Positions 1 through 7,715 of a DNA stretch of 64,000 bases are shown here, one piece after another. A program made the translations under genes and the position numbers. This stretch comes from Paraburkholderia flava (GTDB lineage Bacteria > Pseudomonadota > Gammaproteobacteria > Burkholderiales > Burkholderiaceae), in NCBI RefSeq assembly GCF_004359985.1, contig NZ_SMRO01000002.1, positions 1,189,135 to 1,253,134 of the forward strand, given 5' to 3'. A model generated the notes under the pieces. It was not told the DNA's origin and searched no databases. It saw only the letters and a program-made list of their open reading frames with translations. The stretch's first letter is position 1, and every line of letters starts with the position of its first letter.

Positions 1-90
1 GAAGAAGGCGCGACATCGCTGATTCCCGGCATGTATGTGCACGAGTTCGTGCACGACGGCCGCCATCTGCTCGGCTTTCCCTGCCACTGA
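1..90 (+). CDS. cbtB: CbtB, cobalt transporter small subunit (C-terminal end only)
   Basis: Only the last 29 codons and the stop lie in the window. The reading frame ends in a His-rich tail (VHEFVHDGRHLLGFPCH) typical of CbtB, the one-helix partner of CbtA in B12-regulated cobalt uptake. The gene ends 12 bases before cbtA, so the two form an operon. Any upstream cobalamin riboswitch would lie outside the window. Confidence 0.85.
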   Translation, partial: EEGATSLIPGMYVHEFVHDGRHLLGFPCH

Positions 91-102
91 CGGAGCATTG
101 CG

Positions 103-837
103 ATGACAGGTCGATTGTTGATGCGCGGGATGCTCGTAGGCATCGCCGCAGGATTGCTCACGTTCGGTTTCGCGAGGATCGCGGGTGAACCGCAGGTAGA
201 TCGCGCGATTTCGTTCGAAGAAAAAGCCGATGCGGCGAAAGGCGAAGCGCCCGAGCCGGAACTCGTCAGCCGCCATACGCAGGCAGGGCTCGGTCTGCTG
301 ACCGGTTGCGTCGTGTACGGCGCAGCGGCGGGCGGATTGTTCTCGCTGGTGTTCGCGTATGCGTACGGCCGCGTCGGCAAGCTCGGCGCACGCGCGTTGT
401 CCGCATGCCTGGCGCTCGCGGCGTTCGTGTCGATCGTCGTGGTGCCGGGGCTCAAATACCCGGCCAATCCGCCATCGGTCGGCGACCCGGAGACGATCGG
501 CTATCGGACGGGCCTGTACTTCCTGATGATCGCGATCTCGCTCGCGGCGACGGTGTTCTCGCTGAAGCTGCGGCGTCGCGCGGCGGCGCGCTACGGCGCA
601 TGGAACGGCGCGATTCTCGCGGCCGGCGTGTTCATCGTCATCATCGCGGCGGTGCAGGCCGGACTGCCGTCGATCAACGAAGTCCCCGCTGCCTTCCCGG
701 CCGTGCTGCTGTGGAAATTTCGCATGGCCGCGCTCGGCATGCAGGCGATTCTGTGGACGACGATCGGGCTTGGATTCGGCGCACTCGTCGAAGCGGGACG
801 TCGTGGGGCGAGTGGGGTGCTGGCTGTGGGGCGGTGA
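103..837 (+). CDS. cbtA: CbtA, cobalt transporter membrane subunit
   Basis: The protein has 244 residues and about five or six hydrophobic membrane segments, beginning with a helix at residues 8-27. A SRHTQAGLG stretch near residue 56 matches the conserved polar loop before the second helix in CbtA proteins. CbtA is predicted to be the channel part of a cobalt uptake system and works with the short His-tailed CbtB encoded just upstream. The ATG start sits behind a GGAG at 93-96. Family assignment is by sequence pattern; transport has been inferred mainly from B12 riboswitch linkage. Confidence 0.85.
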   Translation: MTGRLLMRGMLVGIAAGLLTFGFARIAGEPQVDRAISFEEKADAAKGEAPEPELVSRHTQAGLGLLTGCVVYGAAAGGLFSLVFAYAYGRVGKLGARALSACLALAAFVSIVVVPGLKYPANPPSVGDPETIGYRTGLYFLMIAISLAATVFSLKLRRRAAARYGAWNGAILAAGVFIVIIAAVQAGLPSINEVPAAFPAVLLWKFRMAALGMQAILWTTIGLGFGALVEAGRRGASGVLAVGR

Positions 838-1129
838 GGTTGAAGCGCTTCGCTGGGGGCTGCATCTACGGTTAAGCGGATGTGCTCACGCAACCCGGCG
901 AGGCGCTAGCGAATCACGATGTTGAACCCTTGGTCGAATCATCGCGTCAGGCGAGGCGGGCCTTGTTTGAGCGAAGGCCCGATGATACCGTTCGAGCGCC
1001 GGCCGGATCGACTACCAAAACGCACGCGCAAACTCGACACACGCGAGTGTCACAACCAGTTCATCCTGGTCCAGTCTGATTGCCCCGGTTAAGCTATCTC
1101 TCCGGCTGAAAAGCCGATGCACATTCTTA
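838..1129. other. Gap after cbtA; no supported gene
   Basis: About 290 bases without a convincing gene; 322 if the next gene starts at 1160. A 65-codon frame at 882-1079 is Arg/Thr-rich, has no ribosome binding site and looks random. Composition drops toward AT after about 1080, at the border of the low-GC methyltransferase gene. No repeat or tRNA that could serve as an integration site was seen. Confidence 0.5.
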
Positions 1130-2020
1130 GTGACCGTTGCAGTCAAAACTTTCCCCAAGATGATCAAAGAACTCGCGACTTTTGAAAATTTCAGCGAATT
1201 GGGCTACCTGCTCGCCAATGCAGATCTTGCACAGGAAGCGTTGAGAAACCCGATGTTCACGGGATTCGCACACTTCGTCAGATACGGGCAGAACGAGCAA
1301 AGGATGCAGTTCAAGCCGACGATGTCCGATGCCGAGATAGATCGCGCGTTGCTGGACAACAGTATCCCGGCGCCGGACAAGCTGAAAAACGCCCATCTAA
1401 ACCAGAGCAATCTGGTTCTCGAGCTTGGAAATCACGAGGGCATGAGCGTGCTCGAGATCGGTAGCCGCGAGGTCACCGGAGTATCCAATGCCAAAAGTCT
1501 GTTCACCAACGCGAAGTACACTGGATTCGACTACTACCCGGGAAATAACGTCGACGTGGTGGGCGATGCCCACAAGCTTTCCACGTACTTCGACAAGGAA
1601 CAGAAATTCGACCTGATCTATTCGACCGCGGTGTTCGAGCATCTGGCCATGCCTTGGGTCGTCGCGCAGGAAATATCGAAACTGCTGAAGGTCGGCGGAA
1701 TGCTGTTCATCGAGACACACTTCTCGTACTCGTCGCATGAACGTCCGTGGCATTTCTTCCAGTTCAGCGACATGGGACTCCGCGCATTATTTTCCCCGGC
1801 GCTCGGCTTCGAATGTATTGAAGCCGCGATGGCGAACCCGATCACGGGGAAGTTCTCGTCGCTTGCCGATCCCTATCTGCGCGGTCAATGGGTGCAGGGG
1901 CTGTATTGTCATAGCCAGTATCTGGGCGTGAAGCGTCGCGATGTTCAATCGGTCGATTGGGACGGTGTTGCTATCGACGACATCGTGAGCGGAACGGCGT
2001 ATCCCGCCCCCCGCGCCTGA
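1130..2020 (+). CDS. Class I SAM-dependent methyltransferase, possibly polysaccharide-linked
   Basis: The protein has up to 296 residues. The methyltransferase core is clear: motif I VLEIGSR at 107-113, GFDYYPG at 132-138, VVGDAHKL at 143-150, FEHL at 169-172 and LKVGGMLFIETHF at 186-198. This is a type-11 methyltransferase. The N-terminal part (residues 37-65, GFAHFVRYGQNEQR) resembles the short HY/HF-x2-G-x2-E-x-R motif found beside glycosyltransferases, so a glycan substrate is a reasonable guess. The frame opens with GTG at 1130; ATG at 1160 (residue 11) is an alternative, and neither has a good Shine-Dalgarno sequence. GC content is clearly lower than in the neighbours, which suggests transfer. 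Confidence 0.75.
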   Translation: MTVAVKTFPKMIKELATFENFSELGYLLANADLAQEALRNPMFTGFAHFVRYGQNEQRMQFKPTMSDAEIDRALLDNSIPAPDKLKNAHLNQSNLVLELGNHEGMSVLEIGSREVTGVSNAKSLFTNAKYTGFDYYPGNNVDVVGDAHKLSTYFDKEQKFDLIYSTAVFEHLAMPWVVAQEISKLLKVGGMLFIETHFSYSSHERPWHFFQFSDMGLRALFSPALGFECIEAAMANPITGKFSSLADPYLRGQWVQGLYCHSQYLGVKRRDVQSVDWDGVAIDDIVSGTAYPAPRA

Positions 2021-2044
2021 ACGCACGTCATAAGCTCGCGCTGT

Positions 2045-2073
2045 GGTGGATCAAATCACTCCGTTGATCCACC
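2045..2073. terminator. Hairpin between convergent genes
   Basis: Perfect 10-base inverted repeat GGTGGATCAA / TTGATCCACC with a 9-base loop, placed between the stops of the methyltransferase and the LysR gene. There is no T-run on either strand, so it is terminator-like at best. Confidence 0.4.
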
Positions 2074-2076
2074 TCA

Positions 2077-2964
2077 TCAAGCCGCAGCCGCCCGATGCTG
2101 CTTCAACAACCCATCCCTGACGAACTGCGCGAGTTCGCGCGCGACCGGACTGCCGCCATGCTCCGGCAGGTAGAGGCTGATCGCGAACGGCGGCAACTCC
2201 GGTAGCTTCGCATCCGCGCCGAGGATGTCGAGATCGGCCGGAACCGTCGACACCAGCCATGCGGTGATCGCGAGGCCGGTGCGCACCGTCGCGGTCGTCG
2301 CTTCGATGTTGCCGCTCTCGAACACTGTGCGCCATTCGATGTCGTGCTCGCGCAGCGCGTCGAGCACGCTGTCGCGAAACGCGCAGGTGTCGGTGACCAT
2401 CGAGATCGGCAGCGGCCGCTTCAGGTGCGCATTGCCGCCGCGTGCGCCGACCCACACCAGCCGTTCGACCCGCAGACATTCGCCGCCCGCATGGGTCGCG
2501 GGCTCTTCGACCACCGCGAGGTCGAGCGATCCGCGCGCGAGCCAGTCCGCGAGTTCCGGCGACGAGCCGCAGACGATCGACATCTCCACATTCGGCCACG
2601 CCTCGGTGAACGCCTTGAAGATCGGCGAGAAACTTGCGCCGACCAGGTCGTACGGCACGCCGAGCCGCACCTGTCCTGCGAGCGGCCGCGCGGCCATGTC
2701 GGCCCAGATCTCGTCGTTCATCCCGAGCAGGCGCTTTGCCTTGCCGAGAAAACGCTCGCCGACCTGCGTCAGTTCCAGCTGACGCCCGACGCGTTCGAAC
2801 AGGCTGGAGCCGAACGATTCCTCGAGCCGCTTGATCTGCTGGCTCACTGCGCCCTGCGTGAGGTGCAGCGTGTTCGCGGCGACCGTCATGCTGCCGCGCT
2901 CAGCGACGGCGACGAACGTGCGGACAAGAGAGATATCGAGGTTGTGGACAAGGTTGCGTGCCAT
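2077..2964 (-). CDS. LysR-family transcriptional regulator
   Basis: The protein has 295 residues from the ATG at 2964 (MARNLVHNLD). The N-terminal winged helix-turn-helix covers about residues 8-67, with the family's AAxxLxxTQGAVSQQI-type recognition segment (ANTLHLTQGAVSQQIKRLE). The rest is a LysR substrate-binding domain that would bind an unknown small ligand. It is divergent from a LysE exporter 105 bases away, the standard arrangement for an amino-acid-sensing LysR (ArgP/LysG type) that controls its exporter. The open frame continues far upstream, but that part is Arg/Gln-rich non-coding translation; an in-frame ATG at 2994 is a less likely start. Confidence 0.9.
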   Translation of the reverse strand: MARNLVHNLDISLVRTFVAVAERGSMTVAANTLHLTQGAVSQQIKRLEESFGSSLFERVGRQLELTQVGERFLGKAKRLLGMNDEIWADMAARPLAGQVRLGVPYDLVGASFSPIFKAFTEAWPNVEMSIVCGSSPELADWLARGSLDLAVVEEPATHAGGECLRVERLVWVGARGGNAHLKRPLPISMVTDTCAFRDSVLDALREHDIEWRTVFESGNIEATTATVRTGLAITAWLVSTVPADLDILGADAKLPELPPFAISLYLPEHGGSPVARELAQFVRDGLLKQHRAAAA

Positions 2965-2992
2965 CGTCGCATTATAGAAGCTAATACATGGC

Positions 2993-3019
2993 ATCAGAAT
3001 CTTTCGATTTTCTAATGAT
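2993..3019. promoter_or_regulatory. Candidate LysR operator
   Basis: AT-rich imperfect dyad in the lysR-lysE gap, with outer arms ATCAGAA and TTCTAATGAT. Its position between the divergent genes suits a LysR binding site. This rests on symmetry and position only. Confidence 0.35.
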
Positions 3020-3069
3020 GGCCGGCTGGCTACAGTGACGTCTCTTTGGGTTACGTCAGCGTGTCCGCC

Positions 3070-3702
3070 ATGTCCGTGCTTTCCTCCGTGTCTACTGCAG
3101 GCGCCGGTTCGCTTGCGCCGCTGCTCCTGTTCGTCGTCGTCGCGACGATCACGCCGGGCGGTGCAACCGCGCTCGCGACGGCGTCCGGCTCGCGCTTCGG
3201 CTTTCGCCGTTCGATTCCGCTGATGGCCGGCATCGCGGTGGGTCTCGCGTCGCTCGCGGCCGCATCCGCCGCCGGCCTCGCGAGCGTGCTGCTCGCAGCC
3301 CCCGCGCTGCAGACGGCGATGAAGGCGATCGGCAGCGCGTATCTGCTGTGGCTCGCGTGGCAGATCGCGCGCAGCGGGCCGCCGGATCTCAGGCGCGGCG
3401 CGCAGGCCTCCGCGATGCCGACGACGCTCGTCGGCGGCGCGTGTCTGCTGTGGCTCAACCCGAAAGGCTGGGCGATGGCGCTCGGCGCGGCCGCGTCGTT
3501 CGCGATGCTCGCGAACGGGCCGCTGCACCTCGCGCTGCTGCTCGCCTGTGCGTTCGGCGGCAGCGCGCTGGTGTCGATGGCGCTGTGGTGCGCGGCCGGC
3601 GTGCTGCTCGCGCGGCTGCTGCGTACGCCGCGTCAATGGCGAACCGTCAACACGGTACTGGGCATCCTGCTCGCGGTATCGATCATTCCGATGTGGAGAT
3701 AA
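3070..3702 (+). CDS. LysE-family amino acid exporter
   Basis: The protein has 210 residues from ATG 3070; a TTG eight codons earlier (3046) is less likely. It has about six membrane segments. The conserved LysE/RhtB signature is at the first helix (ITPGGATALATASGSRFGFR), where most members have TPGP. It would export an amino acid or related metabolite across the inner membrane. The divergent LysR gene is the likely regulator. The stop is followed after two bases by the start of a cupin gene, so the two are probably cotranscribed. The substrate cannot be told from sequence. Confidence 0.88.
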   Translation: MSVLSSVSTAGAGSLAPLLLFVVVATITPGGATALATASGSRFGFRRSIPLMAGIAVGLASLAAASAAGLASVLLAAPALQTAMKAIGSAYLLWLAWQIARSGPPDLRRGAQASAMPTTLVGGACLLWLNPKGWAMALGAAASFAMLANGPLHLALLLACAFGGSALVSMALWCAAGVLLARLLRTPRQWRTVNTVLGILLAVSIIPMWR

Positions 3703-3704
3703 GC

Positions 3705-4088
3705 ATGAGTAAAGCAGGATTCGCGGAAGCGTTCGATCTCGCGTCCGCATTCGATGACGTGACCGACTACTGGTCGCCGAAAGTCGTCGCGCAGGTCAAC
3801 GATCAGTACATGAAACTCGCGAAGGTGAAGGGCGAGCTGACGTGGCATAGCCATCGCGACGAGGACGAGCTGTTCTACATCCTGCGCGGCCATCTGCGGA
3901 TGGAATACGAAGGCGGTCGCGTGGTCGAACTCTCCGAAGGGATGGTGCATGTCGTGCCGAAGGGCGTGCTGCACAACCCGGTCGCGCACGACGAGTGCTG
4001 GATCGTGCTGATCGAAGCGGTATCGACCCGCCATACCGGCGACGTCCAGACGCCGCTGACGCGATCGATCGAGGAGCAGTTGAAGTAA
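3705..4088 (+). CDS. Small cupin-domain protein
   Basis: This is a 127-residue single-domain cupin. Motif 1 is HSHRDEDELFYILRG (His48, His50, Glu55 as metal ligands) and motif 2 is VVPKGVLHNP (His90). Such stand-alone cupins are often dioxygenases, isomerases or metal-binding proteins of unknown substrate. The gene begins two bases after the LysE stop and is probably cotranscribed with it, which hints at shared substrate chemistry. No specific activity can be assigned. Confidence 0.85.
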   Translation: MSKAGFAEAFDLASAFDDVTDYWSPKVVAQVNDQYMKLAKVKGELTWHSHRDEDELFYILRGHLRMEYEGGRVVELSEGMVHVVPKGVLHNPVAHDECWIVLIEAVSTRHTGDVQTPLTRSIEEQLK

Positions 4089-4521
4089 CGGGAAGCAGGG
4101 GCCGTTCCGCGCGACGCGATGCTGCAGCGTGCCGGCCGCGCAAAGAATTTTGTTGTGTCGTGTCGAACCGGCGGATCGCCGTTCGTCGTGCAACGAAAGC
4201 GCGCAAATCGCGCTTCGGACGACGAACAGGAGGCGGTCATGCACGGCGCGACGAAAAGGCGAGGGAAGGGGAGTCGAACGGGTATCTCCGTGCGTACTTC
4301 CGCGCGGCATCCCACGCGCACACGTACACGCACGCCGCGAAGCCACGCCGTGACAGCAAGACTCGCATCGCCGTCCCGCTCCGCCATCGCCACGCAAGCA
4401 CGCCGTAATACACCGAGCCTTGAGCGCGACGCGCAGGAATGCGACACTCGCGAAGCCGCTTCATCGCGGCTTCGCGAGCCGGCGTTCCCCGGCGATCCTC
4501 TTCCTTATCTGGAGCACGAAG
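4089..4521. other. Gap before gst
   Basis: 433 bases without a supported gene. Open frames across it are Arg/Ala/Thr-rich with no family resemblance. The only clear structure is the strong hairpin at 4447-4478. Confidence 0.5.
4447..4478 (+). other. 13-bp perfect hairpin upstream of gst
   Basis: Arms CTCGCGAAGCCGC (4447-4459) and GCGGCTTCGCGAG (4466-4478) with a TTCATC loop, ending 43 bases before the gst start. There is no T-run, so it is not a standard terminator. It could be a leader structure or a repeat-type element. Confidence 0.5.
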
Positions 4522-5127
4522 ATGCAGTTGATCGGCATGCTGGACTCCCCTTACGTGCGTCGCGTCGCAATTTCTCTCGGCGTGCTCGGCTTGCCGTTCG
4601 AGCGTCACAACGTGTCGGTGTTTCGCGACTACGACACGTTCGTGAAGATCAATCCGGTCGTGAAGGCGCCGACGTTCATCGAGGACGACGGCACGTTGCT
4701 GATCGAGTCGTCGCTGATCCTCGATCATCTGGATTACAAGGTCGCGCCGGCAGAGCGGCTGATGCCCGAGGACCCAGCCGCGCGGCTGCAGCTCGTCGGC
4801 TTCGCGCTCGCTGCCACGGAAAAAGCCATGCAGCAGGTGTACGAGCGCCACTTGCGGCCCGTCGAGCGGCAGCACGAACCGTGGGTGGACCGCGTGAACA
4901 CGCAGATGCACGCGGCGTACACGCAGCTCGAGTCGATGATCGCGAATCGCGAAGGCTGGCTGTGCGGCGAACGGCTGATGCAGCCGGACATCACGATCGC
5001 GGTGGCGTGGCGCTTCACGGACTTCATGCTGCCGGGTGCGCTGGATCCGGTCCGCTATCCGGCGCTCGCAGCGTTGTCGGCGCGCGCGGAGGCGCTGCCG
5101 GAGTTCATCGCGACGCCGCTCGACTAG
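4522..5127 (+). CDS. Glutathione S-transferase family protein
   Basis: The protein has 201 residues. It has an N-terminal thioredoxin-like domain (about 1-80: MQLIGMLDSPYVRRVAISL, then the cis-Pro region VKAPTFIEDD and the glutathione-contact segment LIESSLILDHLD) and an all-helical C-terminal domain (about 88-195). The SPYVRR segment at residues 9-14 holds the probable catalytic serine. The start at 4522 has GGAG at 4511-4514 upstream. It would conjugate or reduce electrophiles with glutathione in the cytoplasm; the substrate is unknown. It appears to be a single-gene unit. Confidence 0.88.
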   Translation: MQLIGMLDSPYVRRVAISLGVLGLPFERHNVSVFRDYDTFVKINPVVKAPTFIEDDGTLLIESSLILDHLDYKVAPAERLMPEDPAARLQLVGFALAATEKAMQQVYERHLRPVERQHEPWVDRVNTQMHAAYTQLESMIANREGWLCGERLMQPDITIAVAWRFTDFMLPGALDPVRYPALAALSARAEALPEFIATPLD

Positions 5128-5312
5128 GCGTCGAACCCGCGCCGGCGGGCGTGCCGAGCGTCCGCCACGCACGGTCCGCCGCGCTGCCGGCGATTGTTCG
5201 CTTCACGCGACAAGTGACTTCGTATTCCGCCCATTTATCTGCGGGCGCTGGGTTCCTAAAATGCTCTCATCGAAACGTCATTTGCAGCGCAGCGCCGAAG
5301 CGGCTCCGCGCG

Positions 5313-5522
5313 ATGGGAGCGGCCATGAAGGATCTGATCGAACGACAGCTATATCACCCGGCACTCGTGCTGCCGATGGTCTCGCTCATGCAATTGATGG
5401 TGTCGCAGGATTTCAATCTCGGGCAGGTGGGTTTCATGGTCGCGACGCGCGGTGCTCAGGCCGCGTTGCAGCGCTCGCGCCGGCTGTTCCATCACGGCGA
5501 CTGCGGCGATTGCGCGGCTTGA
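5313..5522 (+). CDS. Small hypothetical protein with paired C-terminal cysteines
   Basis: This frame gives 69 residues from ATG 5313 or 65 from ATG 5325. It has a hydrophobic Met-rich middle (LVLPMVSLMQLMVSQDF) and ends in HHGDCGDCAA. I do not recognise a named family. The amphipathic composition, clear stop and CxxC end make it more credible than the shadow frames nearby, but the start has no strong ribosome binding site. It stands alone between gst and the disulfide reductase gene. Confidence 0.45.
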   Translation: MGAAMKDLIERQLYHPALVLPMVSLMQLMVSQDFNLGQVGFMVATRGAQAALQRSRRLFHHGDCGDCAA

Positions 5523-5616
5523 TGCGCGGTTCACTGATGACAATGCGCAAGCGCACAGGAGCTATCCACATCGAGGCGTAAGATGACGCGGAGCCAACAG
5601 CTTCGGGAGATCGGTC

Positions 5617-7023
5617 ATGCCTCGGCATTTCGACGCGGTAGTCATCGGCACAGGGCAAGGCGGCGCGCCGCTTGCCGCGCGCCTCGGTGAAAGCGGCAGA
5701 ACGACGGCGGTCGTCGAGCGCGCGGCGTTCGGCGGCACCTGCGTCAACGTCGGTTGCACGCCGACCAAAAGCTATGTAGCGAGCGCGCGTGCCGCGCATG
5801 TCGCGCGGCACGCGGCGGAACTGGGTGTGCAGATCGGCGGCCCGGTTCATGTCGATCTGGCAAAGGTGAAGACGCGCAAGGACGGCGTCGTGGCCGAGTC
5901 GCGCGACGGCGTGGAGAAATGGCTGCGCGGCACGAAGAACGTGACGGTGTTCAACGGGCATGCGCGCTTCACCGGCCCGCACACGCTGCGCGTCGAAAAC
6001 AACGACGGCACGACAGAAGACCTCGAAGCCGACGAGATCTTCATCAACACGGGTACGCGCGCGGTGGTTCCACCGGTCGAAGGACTCGAGCGCATCCGCT
6101 ATCACACCAATTCCTCGTTACTCGAACTGACTGAGTTGCCCGATCATCTCGCGATCGTCGGCGGCAGTTATATCGCGCTTGAATTCGCTCAGGTGTTCCG
6201 CCGTTTCGGCAGCCGCGTCACGGTGCTCGTGCGCGGCGATCGGATACTCGCGCGCGAGGACGAGGATTTCGCGCATGGCGTGCAGTCGGTGCTCGAACGC
6301 GAGGGGATCGTGTTTCGCTTCGGCGCGGAGCCTGCGCGCGTCGAGCCGCTCGCGGTCGACGGCAGCGGCGTGCGCGTGAGCTTCGCAGCAGGTAGCAGCA
6401 GCGGCGAACCCGTCGACGCGAGCCATCTGCTGTTCGCCACCGGCCGTCGTACGAACACCGACGATCTCGGCCTCGACGCGGCCGGCCTCGCGACCGACAG
6501 GCACGGCATGATTCCCGTCGACGGCCAGTTGCGCACGCGCGTGCCCGGCATCTGGGCGATCGGCGACGTCAACGGTCGAGGTGCATTCACGCATACGTCC
6601 TACGACGACTTCCAGATCGTCGCCGCGAATCTGCTCGATGGCGGTAAGCGCAGCGTCGACGATCGCATCATGGCGTACGCGGTCTATGTCGATCCACCGC
6701 TCGCACGCGTAGGGCTATCGGAGAGCGACGTGCGCGCGAGCGGCCGTCCCGCGTTGATCGCGACGATGCCGATGTCGCGCGTGGGCCGCGCACGCGAGCG
6801 CGGCGAAACGGACGGCTTCATGAAGGCACTCGTCGATCCGCAGACGAAGCGCATTCTCGGCGCGGCGATTCACGGCATCGAAGGCGATGAGGCGATCCAC
6901 ACGTTCATCGACATCATGACCGCCGATGCGCCATACACCACGCTGCAATACGCGATGCACATTCACCCGACGATCAGCGAACTGATCCCCACGTTGCTCG
7001 ACAGACTAAAGCCACTCGAATAA
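5617..7023 (+). CDS. FAD-dependent pyridine nucleotide-disulfide oxidoreductase, mercuric-reductase-like
   Basis: The protein has 468 residues and is a class I flavoprotein disulfide reductase. The FAD-binding GTGQGG is at 11-16 and the redox disulfide is in GGTCVNVGCTPTK (Cys42, Cys47). A second Rossmann motif (IVGGSYIALEFAQ) binds NAD(P)H. The C-terminal dimerisation domain ends with the catalytic HIHPTISE (His450, Glu455). There is no N-terminal heavy-metal domain and no C-terminal vicinal Cys pair as in MerA, so mercury reduction is unlikely. It is a MerA-like or LpdA-like reductase of unknown disulfide substrate. It stands alone. Confidence 0.88.
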   Translation: MPRHFDAVVIGTGQGGAPLAARLGESGRTTAVVERAAFGGTCVNVGCTPTKSYVASARAAHVARHAAELGVQIGGPVHVDLAKVKTRKDGVVAESRDGVEKWLRGTKNVTVFNGHARFTGPHTLRVENNDGTTEDLEADEIFINTGTRAVVPPVEGLERIRYHTNSSLLELTELPDHLAIVGGSYIALEFAQVFRRFGSRVTVLVRGDRILAREDEDFAHGVQSVLEREGIVFRFGAEPARVEPLAVDGSGVRVSFAAGSSSGEPVDASHLLFATGRRTNTDDLGLDAAGLATDRHGMIPVDGQLRTRVPGIWAIGDVNGRGAFTHTSYDDFQIVAANLLDGGKRSVDDRIMAYAVYVDPPLARVGLSESDVRASGRPALIATMPMSRVGRARERGETDGFMKALVDPQTKRILGAAIHGIEGDEAIHTFIDIMTADAPYTTLQYAMHIHPTISELIPTLLDRLKPLE

Positions 7024-7135
7024 CGAGATGAAACGGGTCGATGCCGCACGCCGAGCGGCATCGACAACCCGCCCGCGCATCGCCGATAATCCCGTCACCC
7101 GCGCGCAATGCGCCAACCGACAGGGAACCCGGCAG

Positions 7136-7714
7136 ATGGGCAAAGGACGACTCGAAGCCTTCAGCGATGGCGTGATCGCCATCATCATCACGATCATGGT
7201 GCTCGAGCTGAAGGTGCCCGAAGGCATCGGTCTCGACGCATTGCGTCCGCTGATTCCGGTGTTTCTCGCGTACGTGCTGAGCTTCGTTTATGTCGGGATC
7301 TACTGGAACAATCACCATCACACTTTTCATGCGGCGCAGAAGGTCAACGGCGCAGTGCTGTGGGCGAATCTGCATCTGCTGTTCTGGCTGTCGCTGTTTC
7401 CGCTCGTCACGCACTGGATCGGCGAGAGTCATCTCGCGTCGTGGCCGACCGCGCTGTACGGTTTCGTGCTGTGCATGGCGGCGTTCGCGTACTTCATCCT
7501 GATTCACGTGCTGATCCGTAGCCACGGACGCGACTCGACGATTGCGAAAGCGGTCGGGCGCGACATCAAGGGCAAGGTGTCGGTCGTGATCTATCTGGCG
7601 GGCGTGGTGCTCGCGTTCGTCGAGCCGTGGATATCGGTAGGGCTTTACACGTTCGCCGCTGTGCTGTGGTTCATTCCGGACCGGCGCATCGAGCGCGTGG
7701 TACAGGAGGATTGA
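7136..7714 (+). CDS. TMEM175-family (DUF1211) membrane protein, putative K+ channel
   Basis: The protein has 192 residues from ATG 7136, giving MGKGRLEAFSDGVIAIIITI. The FSDGV segment at residues 9-13 in the first helix is the hallmark of the TMEM175/DUF1211 family, and six hydrophobic segments follow, as in prokaryotic TMEM175 channels. A longer frame from 7028 only adds a low-complexity Arg/Ala stretch. Family members form tetrameric potassium-selective channels. The gene ends one base before the next start, so it is translationally linked to the membrane protein gene downstream. Confidence 0.85.
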   Translation: MGKGRLEAFSDGVIAIIITIMVLELKVPEGIGLDALRPLIPVFLAYVLSFVYVGIYWNNHHHTFHAAQKVNGAVLWANLHLLFWLSLFPLVTHWIGESHLASWPTALYGFVLCMAAFAYFILIHVLIRSHGRDSTIAKAVGRDIKGKVSVVIYLAGVVLAFVEPWISVGLYTFAAVLWFIPDRRIERVVQED

Positions 7715-7715
7715 C

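Noticed and set aside
882..1079. 65-codon frame after cbtA
   Set aside because: No ribosome binding site, random-looking composition, no recognisable features.
2965..3750. N-terminal extension of the LysR gene to 557 residues
   Set aside because: The added part is Arg/Gln/Glu-rich, overlaps lysE antisense and precedes the normal LysR start.
4119..5321. Long upstream part of the frame that ends at 5522
   Set aside because: It runs through the gst gene in another frame and is Arg/Ala-rich; only the last 65-69 codons are plausible.
5617..7023. Calling the disulfide reductase a true mercuric reductase
   Set aside because: It lacks the N-terminal metal-binding domain, the C-terminal vicinal cysteines and any mer neighbours.
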